DNA from: FCB group bacterium
GTDB lineage: Bacteria > Fidelibacterota > Marinisomatia > SCGC-AAA003-L08 > JACNLC01
Length of the DNA: 38,260 nt
Assembly: GCA_013152375.1 (NCBI GenBank)
Contig: JAADGM010000122.1
Location: forward strand, 1 to 38,260
Direction: 5' to 3'
The notes beneath the pieces are model-generated. The model was not told where the DNA came from, searched no databases, and was given only the letters and a program-made list of their open reading frames with translations. This document shows positions 17,001 to 22,396 of the stretch, in pieces. Position 1 is the stretch's first letter. Each line of letters starts with the position of its first letter. Made by a program: the position numbers and the translations under genes.

Positions 17001-17672
17001 TGGAACGAAGGCACATTGACCCGCAGCGAACAATTTGCAGAACCATCCTCCCCTGAATCCATGCCGGAAGAACTTGCTTTCAGCCAGTCAACCCGGCAGG
17101 CTTTTTATTTTGTCGAATTGTCCGCTGATCTCTCCCAATCACTGACAGCAGAAGACTGGCTCGCAGCTGTCTGTGACGGTCAGATCGTGGGCGCCCGGCG
17201 CTGGTCCGGCCCTCTGACGGATATCCCCGCCATGGGAACGGATGGCTCGCCTGAAACCGCAGGATATTGTGAACAGGGGGCTGCACCGGAGTTTAAACTG
17301 TATCGCCCGGGAACCGATGAATGGATTCCCCTTTACGGTAATATTCCCCGTTGGCAGGAGAATGCCGTTTTCAGAATTTCCGGGCTTGGGGACTATCCCG
17401 CAGTTCCAGTGGAGTATGGACTCTCTCAACCCAGACCAAACCCGTTCAATCCGGTGACGACCTTCTCCTATGCGCTGCCCGTGTCTGCACCGGTGGAACT
17501 TAGCATATACGATCTCAGCGGCCGTTTAGTTGAAACGCTGGTTCGTGAACAGCAGTCTCCCGGAGAATATGAGGTAGAATGGAATGCCCGGGAGGCCTCA
17601 AGCGGCGTCTATCTGGTTACACTGAAAACCGGGGAAACTCTGCTCACCCGAAAAATGATTCTGCTGAAGTGA
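14043..17672 (+). CDS. Large secreted Cys/Asp-rich repeat protein with C-terminal sorting-like domain
   Basis: 1209 residues. ATG 14043 follows GGAGGTCAAA and begins a signal peptide (about 1-20, LLILLITIATFLSA). Order: cohesin-like beta domain (about 22-145); GCTDPSAMNFDP and GCMDPTACNYNP motifs (149, 176); first Cys-rich stretch (200-246); second cohesin-like domain (about 248-365); third GCTDP motif (379); long Cys/Asp repeat array (about 404-700) of alternating DDCGVCSGG and DMDCAGVCFG units; module (N/S)QSTxQAxYF (706-816); two copies of a GSNL...GYW module (828-900, 915-985); a second QST module (1013-1115); and a FlgD-like/type IX-like tail (1125-1209, RPNPFNPVT...SSGVYLVTLKTG). The last part suggests export across the outer membrane. 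The Asp-rich units may bind calcium. Function unknown; a surface structure or adhesin is possible. Confidence 0.8.
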   Translation: MKKTAPLLILLITIATFLSAQSAALYIDTVNQQAQTIDVWLDTPGEVAGFQFELNGVELCTEPACISGGSSGAPSWMLSVGESGIVLGFTFGVAYIPQGDALLVTLTYNAITGPELTLSNVVISGPPGLPPYPVEIGPPYVFIDGPVFGCTDPSAMNFDPEATTDNGSCQFADIFGCMDPTACNYNPEAGNDDGSCEFESCVDCAGVYAGDAFIDDCGVCSGGTTGHWANIDMDACGVCFGDGSGCISELYFGNLDQSAHTLELWLNTSTEISSFSIRITGINLLTFSGGILGELPDWTFDLSMAQPDPSVYYDFSGESLGADYIPVGEHLLTIFSYDHLLATSVCFSFQGSAFYGPEGYPASVTLGSCLDLLDQPILGCTDPLACNYNPYAVEDNGLCEYESCYDCAGQMGGFGVLDDCGICSGGTSDHVANSDMDCAGECFGEALPDDCGVCSGGISGHEPDSDMDCAGVCFGTAEADVNGLCCQNEEIDCAGICFGQAFVDDCQICSGGTSGHEANSDMDACGVCFGNALEPGPDCNGEYCGGAYINECGYCVGGSSRFDRDYGMDCAGVCDGEAFIDDCGVCSGGTSGHEANSDMDCLGDCFGWAFFDEWGNCVNDDGDSFNADLDCNGVYFGNSVIDDCGNCVLPDDFNAAMDDCGVCNGNNADMDCNGDCFGTAILNDCGCVGGNTGLEADFCIPPSSFTFNQSTLQAYYFIANATLDGVELVPGEDWIIAYNGDVIAGAVAWSGSYTTLPTMGDDGDEATAGYFQSGDIPDIRIYDGSSGELYETTATSVDPQLAWEINGLSTIDLLEAVLRETQSRELHAGSNLVGFQVIPDDLYLSLVLSGLTGNCFGVIGEGVAAQPNPIQPGEWVGSLVNFDIHKGYWIKMWDADTLEIQGPAIGSDITYDLHSGANLISYPFFSSLPLEMAIPYEFWQSIIAIISEGEAAIPNPFTEDEWIGSLTEFIGGHGYWMILDQALNYHWNEGTLTRSEQFAEPSSPESMPEELAFSQSTRQAFYFVELSADLSQSLTAEDWLAAVCDGQIVGARRWSGPLTDIPAMGTDGSPETAGYCEQGAAPEFKLYRPGTDEWIPLYGNIPRWQENAVFRISGLGDYPAVPVEYGLSQPRPNPFNPVTTFSYALPVSAPVELSIYDLSGRLVETLVREQQSPGEYEVEWNAREASSGVYLVTLKTGETLLTRKMILLK
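15243..16139 (+). repeat. Cys/Asp-rich tandem coding repeats
   Basis: Within the surface-protein gene, units encoding DDCGVCSGGTSGHEANSDMD and CAGVCFG recur at least eight times with variation. At DNA level the block GACTGCGGAGTCTGTTC recurs nearly unchanged (for example near 15298, 15390 and 15786), pointing to recent internal duplication or gene conversion. Some units are reduced (WGNCVNDDGDSF), so copies are diverging. Confidence 0.8.
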
Positions 17673-17687
17673 CTGTTTGGATGTATA
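17597..17687 (+). repeat. 91-bp direct repeat, copy A (3' end of surface-protein gene)
   Basis: Contains the last 25 codons of the surface-protein gene, its TGA stop and 15 bases beyond it. It matches 18923-19013 at 89 of 91 positions. The two differences fall in third codon positions of Val codons (GTC/GTT and GTT/GTC). Similarity ends abruptly after ATGTATA. Confidence 0.95.
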
Positions 17688-17839
17688 GGTAGTGTAAACT
17701 TCTTTCTGTAGAATTGAATAAGAAAAGAGGTTTACGATATTCTGAATTAAATTGTGGAGAAAAAATGATACTGTTGATTCACAATTTTACAGGGAAGATG
17801 TTACTCGACCGATTTTTCTGTAAGCGCATGTCCTTTTGC

Positions 17840-17864
17840 TACTTTTCCTGCGCCAGGAAAAGTA
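17840..17864. repeat. Perfect 11-bp hairpin (TACTTTTCCTG / CAGGAAAAGTA)
   Basis: Arms 17840-17850 and 17854-17864 pair perfectly around a CGC loop. The preceding TTTTGC and the arm sequence resemble hairpin repeats (TTTTGCTACTTTT...) that recur between genes in Bacteroidetes and relatives, so this is probably a dispersed repeat. It is not followed by a T-tract, so a terminator role is unlikely. Confidence 0.75.
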
Positions 17865-17907
17865 CAGAGAAGCAATGCCGCACCTTTGGTGTTGTCTTTT
17901 TTGGAGT

Positions 17908-17926
17908 GCGGCGACAACGTCGCTGC
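17908..17926. repeat. Hairpin GCGGCGAC-AAC-GTCGCTGC
   Basis: Eight-base arms with a single G-T pair surround a 3-base loop, within TTGGAGTGCGGCGAC. Similar GGAGTGCGGCGAC-type palindromes are dispersed in many environmental genomes. It lies between the previous hairpin and the composite palindromic repeat. Confidence 0.6.
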
Positions 17927-17940
17927 AATGTTGAATGGAA

Positions 17941-18009
17941 TTCAACCCCTTCAGGGTTGCGGTGGCGGTGTTCCGGTTTCTATTGATATTCAACCCCTTT
18001 GGGGTTGAG
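17941..18009 (-). repeat. Composite palindromic (REP-like) repeat, locus 1
   Basis: Two palindromic units, TTCAACCCCTTCAGGGTTG (17941-17959) and TTCAACCCCTTTGGGGTTGAG (17989-18009), are joined by a 29-base linker. Read on the minus strand, the whole module (GGGGTTGAATAT, AATAGAA, linker, ACCCTGAAGGGGTTGAA) matches the arrangement at 35995-36062 on the plus strand, including linker words. It is therefore a two-part dispersed element, not chance hairpins. Confidence 0.85.
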
Positions 18010-18262
18010 AATCCCCTATTGACATGCCATTCAGATTTAAGCCTTTGATGTATTTTGGCGAACAACCTGCGCCTTAAGAAAAATCCCGGTGAGAGCAGGG
18101 TGGCGGGCCGGGAACAGAGAAGAAATGTCACACCAACGGGATATTGATTGCGACCAGCCAGCCGTGTTATCTATTTGACATCTTCCAAAATCAGGGTGAG
18201 TTCCCGCTGCCCCTACCCGAGCAAGTTGAATGTACCGCATAAATATTCCTTTTAAAAAACGC

Positions 18263-18292
18263 TTGTATGTAGCATGGTGCCCGTGCTACTAT
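18263..18292 (+). promoter_or_regulatory. higBA promoter with embedded operator palindrome
   Basis: TTGTAT (18263-18268), 18 bp, TACTAT (18287-18292). Between and over these boxes lies GTAGCATGG-TGC-CCGTGCTAC (18269-18289), an inverted repeat with 8 of 9 positions paired. Antitoxin autorepression at such a site is the rule for HigA-type proteins. The TACTAT box is only 6 bases before the higB ATG, so the higB message would be nearly leaderless. Confidence 0.55.
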
Positions 18293-18298
18293 TACTAC

Positions 18299-18592
18299 AT
18301 GATTCGATCGTTCGCCGATGAAGGAACTGCAGATATTTATAATGGTATCGATTCAAAAATTGCCAGGAAAACGTGTCCTTCGACTCTGGTTAAAATAGCC
18401 CTTAGAAAGTTAGATCAGCTTGATTCCGTCGTTAAACTGGCTGAACTAAGGATTCCGCCCGGAAACAGATTGGAATCCCTGAAGGGTGACAGAGAAGGAC
18501 GGTACAGCATTCGTATCAATGAGCGCTATCGAATCTGTTTTGGGTGGACTGAACCAGGTCCAATTGATGTAGAAATTATCGATTATCATTAA
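18299..18592 (+). CDS. higB: HigB-type toxin (RelE/ParE superfamily)
   Basis: 97 residues; a longer frame opens at 18230 but would include the promoter, and MIRSFADEGTADIYNG is the usual HigB N-terminus. LESLKGDREGRYSIRINERYRI is the family core with basic residues for mRNA/ribosome binding, ending in VEIIDYH, where the terminal His is typical. Members cleave mRNA on the ribosome. higA starts 10 bases later after AAGGAGG. Toxin-first order is characteristic of HigBA. The module lies between two copies of the 91-bp repeat. Confidence 0.92.
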   Translation: MIRSFADEGTADIYNGIDSKIARKTCPSTLVKIALRKLDQLDSVVKLAELRIPPGNRLESLKGDREGRYSIRINERYRICFGWTEPGPIDVEIIDYH

Positions 18593-18601
18593 GGAGGTAA
18601 A

Positions 18602-18901
18602 ATGGTCAGAATCCCCTCACATCGTTTACCAACACATCCCGGCGAGATGTTACTTGAGGAGTTCTTAAAACCCATGGGAATAACTCAAAAACAGTTAGCG
18701 TTGGCCATACATGTTCCGTTTCAGCGGATTAACGAAGTTGTCAATGCTAAAAGAGGAATAACACCAGGCACAGCTCTCAGGTTATCAGTATTTTTTGGGA
18801 ATACCCCCGATTTCTGGATGAACCTGCAACAGCGATGGGATTTATACCGGGCACAATTGAGAGAATCTGAAGAACTTCAAAAAATACAAAGTATCGTTTG
18901 A
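18602..18901 (+). CDS. higA: HigA-type antitoxin (XRE helix-turn-helix)
   Basis: 99 residues. IPSHRLPTHPGEMLLEEFLKPMGITQ is the standard HigA/VapI opening, followed by the helix-turn-helix (QKQLALAIHVPFQRINEVVNAKRGIT) and ALRLSVFFGNTPDFWMNLQQRWDL. It neutralises HigB and represses the operon through the palindrome at 18269-18289. A strong AAGGAGGTAAA precedes the ATG. A clean family member with no sign of decay. Confidence 0.95.
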   Translation: MVRIPSHRLPTHPGEMLLEEFLKPMGITQKQLALAIHVPFQRINEVVNAKRGITPGTALRLSVFFGNTPDFWMNLQQRWDLYRAQLRESEELQKIQSIV

Positions 18902-18922
18902 CAGCATCAGAACCGATGAGAT

Positions 18923-19013
18923 CTCAAGCGGCGTTTATCTGGTCACACTGAAAACCGGGGAAACTCTGCTCACCCGAAAAATGATTCTGCTGAAGTGACT
19001 GTTTGGATGTATA
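18923..19013 (+). pseudogene. 91-bp direct repeat, copy B (orphan tail of a paralogous surface-protein gene)
   Basis: Encodes SSGVYLVTLKTGETLLTRKMILLK and a stop, as at the end of the surface-protein gene, but without an upstream gene body: the frame merges into higA's 3' flank within about ten codons. It matches copy A at 89/91 positions including 15 bases past the stop. It is either the leftover of a tandem paralogue or a duplication made when the higBA segment was inserted. Confidence 0.85.
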
Positions 19014-19046
19014 TTTAACTTAGATTTGAAAAATGATGGAGGCGAA

Positions 19047-19346
19047 ATGAAACTTATAACCGCCATTACTGCCCTGTTGTTAATGGGAGTTGCCTGTCAG
19101 CATAATCCCGGGTCTGATCAGGATGCGATGAGTGAAGGATCTATACTGGGTGCGGATTTGGGAATGTGCATAACGTGCGGCGGATGGCTTATCGAAATTG
19201 ATGACCAGATATATCACTTTGGCAGTGTACCGTTGGAAAGTGGGATCGATCTGGAAAATGAGACCTTTCCGTTGACTGTCCGTTTGACCTGGAGGGAAGA
19301 TCCCGAACCTACCTGGATTGTTATCGAATCCATTGTAAAAATATGA
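19047..19346 (+). CDS. Small lipoprotein with CxxC motif, unknown function
   Basis: 99 residues. GGAGGCGAA precedes ATG 19047. The signal peptide ends in a lipobox-like LLMGVAC with Cys17 as the lipidation site. The mature part has MCITCGGWLIEIDDQIYHFGSVP, a block I recall from small lipoproteins of Bacteroidetes-type genomes (MCxCCGGWxIEIxG), followed by beta-rich sequence. The CxxC pair could bind a metal or be redox active. It begins right after the orphan 91-bp repeat, so its own promoter must lie in or near that repeat. Confidence 0.7.
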   Translation: MKLITAITALLLMGVACQHNPGSDQDAMSEGSILGADLGMCITCGGWLIEIDDQIYHFGSVPLESGIDLENETFPLTVRLTWREDPEPTWIVIESIVKI

Positions 19347-19371
19347 ACTGAGGGAGTTGACAGGAAGGAAA

Positions 19372-19413
19372 ATGCAATTAGGATCCGGCTTACTTGCTAT
19401 AAAGTCCGGATAA
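19372..19413 (+). promoter_or_regulatory. Candidate 13-codon leader ORF with internal hairpin
   Basis: AAGGAA precedes ATG 19372, which opens 13 codons ending TAA 19411-19413. The stem ATCCGG (19383-19388) with CCGGAT (19406-19411), extended by ACTT/AAGT (19392-19395 with 19402-19405), lies inside it and is followed by AATTTTGT. It could be a short terminator for the lipoprotein gene or a leader controlling the next gene. Chance cannot be excluded. Confidence 0.3.
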
Positions 19414-19455
19414 TTTTGTACGGTATCTGCTGAAAATGAATTGGAATGGAAAACG

Positions 19456-21054
19456 ATGAGAAAATATTTTATTACAGGACTTCTCGGTATCTTACTGCTC
19501 TACATTTGGAGCGCCTTGCTATACCCGCCTCTGTTGTGGACTTTAATTATTACCGGACCCCTGATGCTCGTTGGGATTTATGATTTCACACAAAAAAAAC
19601 GCGCGATCATCAGAAATTATCCCATTATCGGACATATCCGTTACCTGTTTGAATCCATTCGGCCTGAGATCGCCCAGTACTTTATTGAGTCCGATACAGA
19701 GGGCCGGCCTTTCAATCGCGTGCAGCGCTCGGTGGTTTACCAGCGTGCCAAAGGTGTGCGGGATACAGTCCCCTTTGGAACTTTAAAGGATGTTTATGAG
19801 GTGGGGTACGAATGGGTAAATCATTCCCTGAACCCGGTCCACCTTACCCCAAAGGACCTCTGTATTACCGTTGGCGGCCCGGATTGTAAACAGCCTTACT
19901 GCGCCAGCCGCTTCAATATTTCGGCCATGAGCTTCGGGGCGCTGAGTAAAAATGCCGTACTCGCGCTTAGCTACGGAGCCAAAATGGGAAACTTCGCCCA
20001 CAATACGGGGGAAGGCGGGATCAGTCCCTATCATCTTGAGGGTGGAGGAGACCTGATCTGGCAGATAGGAACCGGATATTTTGGCTGCCGCACTCCGGAA
20101 GGTGGATTTTGCCGCGATACATTCCGCAAAACTGCGACACTGCCCAATGTCAAGATGATCGAGATCAAACTATCCCAGGGTGCGAAGCCCGGTCATGGGG
20201 GTATTCTCCCTGCTGCAAAGCTGACGCCTGAAATTGCCGAGATCCGTCATGTCCCCTTAGGGCAGGATGTCATGTCTCCGCCTGCCCACAGTGCTTTTTC
20301 AACGCCCCTGGGCTTGATGGAATTCGTGGCCACTTTAAGGGAACTCTCCGGCGGCAAGCCGGTGGGGTTTAAGCTGTGCGTGGGGAAACGCCGGGAGTTT
20401 CTGGCCATCTGCAAGGCCATGGTCAGCAGCGGTATCACACCGGATTTCATCACGGTGGATGGAGGAGAGGGAGGCACTGGCGCTGCCCCTCTGGAATTTA
20501 CCAATAATATCGGCGCCCCGCTGATTGAAGGTATGATCTTCGTGCAAAATGCTCTGGTTGGATTCGGCCTCCGGAGTAAGATCCGCCTGCTTGTCAGCGG
20601 AAAAGTGATCAGCGGATTTGATATGGTGAAACGCCTGGCACTGGGCGCTGATATTTGTTATTCGGCCCGGGGCATGCTCATGGCCATGGGCTGCATACAG
20701 TCCCTGAAATGCAATACCAATCATTGTCCGGTGGGGGTCACGACCCAAAAACCGGAATTGGTGGCCGGACTGGTCGTTGAAAACAAACGCGATAGGGTCT
20801 TCGGTTTTCACCATGAACTCTTGAAGAGTGTCTGCGAGATCATGGGCGCTATGGGGATTGCCGATCCGGATAATTTACACCCCTGGCATATCATGCGGCG
20901 CATCAGTCCCACTGAGGTCAAACATTACGGTGAAATATACGAATTTTTAGATGAGGGCGATCTGTTGAAGGGGGAACTTCCTGAAAGTTACAGGCGGGCC
21001 TTTACGGTGGCAACAGAGAATAGTTTTGGTCATGCCCCCTGCAATGTCAACTGA
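19456..21054 (+). CDS. Membrane-anchored FMN-binding glutamate synthase-domain protein
   Basis: About 532 residues. ATG 19456 is preferred over TTG 19441 because GGAATGGA lies at suitable distance. Two N-terminal membrane segments (FITGLLGILLLYIWSALLYP and LLWTLIITGPLMLVGIYDF) precede the (beta/alpha)8 glutamate-synthase FMN domain with MSFGALSKNAVLALSYGAKM, NTGEGGISPYH, HGGILPAAKLT, DGGEGGTGAAP and SGKVISGFDMVKRLALGAD. The 3Fe-4S cysteines are present as C-x5-C-x4-C (CIQSLKCNTNHC). The glutaminase domain and the GltD partner are absent, so classical GOGAT activity is doubtful. Such stand-alone proteins are widespread but uncharacterised; a membrane-linked oxidoreductase is likely. Confidence 0.88.
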   Translation: MRKYFITGLLGILLLYIWSALLYPPLLWTLIITGPLMLVGIYDFTQKKRAIIRNYPIIGHIRYLFESIRPEIAQYFIESDTEGRPFNRVQRSVVYQRAKGVRDTVPFGTLKDVYEVGYEWVNHSLNPVHLTPKDLCITVGGPDCKQPYCASRFNISAMSFGALSKNAVLALSYGAKMGNFAHNTGEGGISPYHLEGGGDLIWQIGTGYFGCRTPEGGFCRDTFRKTATLPNVKMIEIKLSQGAKPGHGGILPAAKLTPEIAEIRHVPLGQDVMSPPAHSAFSTPLGLMEFVATLRELSGGKPVGFKLCVGKRREFLAICKAMVSSGITPDFITVDGGEGGTGAAPLEFTNNIGAPLIEGMIFVQNALVGFGLRSKIRLLVSGKVISGFDMVKRLALGADICYSARGMLMAMGCIQSLKCNTNHCPVGVTTQKPELVAGLVVENKRDRVFGFHHELLKSVCEIMGAMGIADPDNLHPWHIMRRISPTEVKHYGEIYEFLDEGDLLKGELPESYRRAFTVATENSFGHAPCNVN

Positions 21055-21111
21055 CCCCGCGCCTGCCATAATAATCTAAAGTCAAAAAGTCAACTAGCCT
21101 CTGAAAAAAAC

Positions 21112-21155
21112 TTGCCCACAAAATGAATATAGTGTTATACTACACCATAACACTA
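21112..21155 (+). promoter_or_regulatory. Promoter with palindromic operator for the GntR/ABC operon
   Basis: TTGCCC (21112-21117), 18 bp, TATACT (21136-21141). A perfect 9-bp inverted repeat, TAGTGTTAT (21130-21138) and ATAACACTA (21147-21155) with an 8-base spacer, covers the -10 box. This is the classic position and shape for autorepression by a GntR/YtrA-type regulator, whose gene starts at 21168. Confidence 0.7.
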
Positions 21156-21167
21156 ATATGGTAATTT

Positions 21168-21539
21168 ATGGAATTAAACCTGAACAACGATACCCCTATA
21201 TACCAGCAGATTGCCCAGATGATCCGCAAAGCGATTATTGCCGGTGATCTGAAGGAGGGGAGTGCAATTCCGTCAGTGCGGCAGATCTCGGTGGAATACA
21301 AACTGAATCCCCAGACCATTCTGAATGCAACGCAGATCCTCATTCAGGAAGGCGCTATCGAGAAAAAGAGAGGATTGGGTATGTTCGTCTGCACCGGTGC
21401 AAGAGAAAAACTGATCACCCGTGAATCGGATATTTTCCGGACGGAGAAGACGAAAGACTATATCGCCAGAGGCAAGATACTGGGCTATACCGAAAAACAA
21501 CTCTGCGGACTCATCAAAGAAAAATACGAGGAGGTTTGA
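21168..21539 (+). CDS. GntR-family (YtrA-type) transcriptional regulator
   Basis: 123 residues: an N-terminal winged helix (IYQQIAQMIRKAIIAGDLKEG then PSVRQISVEYKLNPQTILNA and EKKRGLGMFV) and a short helical tail (about 80-123), the YtrA layout that lacks a ligand-binding domain of the FadR or UTRA kind. Such repressors control neighbouring ABC transporters and often respond to cell-wall antibiotics. The palindrome at 21130-21155 is the likely target. The downstream ABC gene starts within a few bases. Confidence 0.92.
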   Translation: MELNLNNDTPIYQQIAQMIRKAIIAGDLKEGSAIPSVRQISVEYKLNPQTILNATQILIQEGAIEKKRGLGMFVCTGAREKLITRESDIFRTEKTKDYIARGKILGYTEKQLCGLIKEKYEEV

Positions 21540-21541
21540 AT

Positions 21542-22396
21542 TTGGAACCCTTGATCAATATACAACATCTCAGTAAGAGTTATGGCAGTACGAAGGCTCT
21601 GGATGATGTGAATCTTACTATTCCCGCCGGCAGAATTGTCGGTTTGGTGGGACCCAACGGATCCGGCAAGACCACCATGCTGCGGGCCATGACCGGACTG
21701 ATCAGTTATGAGGGGAATATCTCCATCCTCGGTGTGGAACCAAAAGATAACCGGGCTGAACTCATGCGGTCCACTGGTGTGATACACGATATTTCCGTGC
21801 TCCCCCCGTGGATGACCATCCGCCAGGCTCTTACTTTCCAGAGCGGTATTCATTCCGGGTTTAACCGGGAGCGTTGCATAAAATTACTCCAAAAAACCAG
21901 TATTCAGCTGGATTCCAAAGTTAAACAGCTCTCCAAGGGTATGAAGACACAGCTCCATCTGGCCATGGTTCTGGCCACCGATACCCGTCTGCTGATCCTC
22001 GATGAGCCCACTCACGGGCTTGACATCCTATTCCGGAAAGAACTGTACTCCAATGTGCTGGAAGATTATTTTGACAGTGAAAAGTCCATAGTTATCTCCA
22101 CACACCAGGTGGAAGAGGTGGAGCATATTTTAAGTGACGTAATCTTTATTAAATCCGGTCAGATTTTCATGTACGAATCCATGGAAAACCTGCGGCAGCG
22201 GTTTTGCCAGGTGAGCGTGCCTGAAGAGGCGGTTGAACGCATCCGTTCCTTCAAACCCCTGCTGGAGACTGCCATCTTTGGCAAAACCGTTTTCCTGCTG
22301 GAGGATGCCGACCGCGGGGAGTTGGCAAAGCTCGGAGATGTCAGAACGCCCTCGGTCGTTGATATATTCATTGCAGTGATGGGAGGTGCGGCATGA
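21542..22396 (+). CDS. ABC transporter ATP-binding protein
   Basis: 284 residues. TTG 21542 is chosen over the overlapping TTG 21536 because GAGGAGG ends 7 bases before 21542 but almost touches 21536. Walker A is GPNGSGKTT, the signature is degenerate (LSKGMKTQLHLAM, where LSGGQ is usual, common in export-type ABC-2 ATPases), Walker B is LLILDEPTHGLD and the switch His is in STHQVEEVEH. It pairs with the permease that overlaps its stop (ATGA). With the GntR regulator it forms a three-gene YtrA-type operon. The substrate cannot be told. Confidence 0.92.
   Translation: MEPLINIQHLSKSYGSTKALDDVNLTIPAGRIVGLVGPNGSGKTTMLRAMTGLISYEGNISILGVEPKDNRAELMRSTGVIHDISVLPPWMTIRQALTFQSGIHSGFNRERCIKLLQKTSIQLDSKVKQLSKGMKTQLHLAMVLATDTRLLILDEPTHGLDILFRKELYSNVLEDYFDSEKSIVISTHQVEEVEHILSDVIFIKSGQIFMYESMENLRQRFCQVSVPEEAVERIRSFKPLLETAIFGKTVFLLEDADRGELAKLGDVRTPSVVDIFIAVMGGAA

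Larger units (their letters stand above)
17688..18262. other. Repeat-rich non-coding stretch; no gene recognised
   Basis: Apart from four palindromic units (listed separately at 17840, 17908 and 17941-18009), no convincing gene is seen. Short open frames on both strands run through the palindromes and have no family-like sequence. The part at about 18045-18240 is GC-richer and open on the minus strand (encoding ...RHPALTGIFLKAQ...). It could be decayed foreign DNA, but I cannot assign it. Confidence 0.5.

Noticed and set aside
17714-17986. 90-codon plus-strand frame before higBA
   Set aside because: It runs through three palindromic repeats and has no family-like sequence.
17941-18009. CRISPR array
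   Set aside because: Only two units here and three at 35954-36062, each palindromic with conserved linkers instead of unique spacers, and no cas genes.
18037-18240. Minus-strand frame opposite the higBA leader
   Set aside because: Could be decayed foreign coding DNA, but I recognise no family and the frame overlaps repeat-rich sequence; not supported as a gene.
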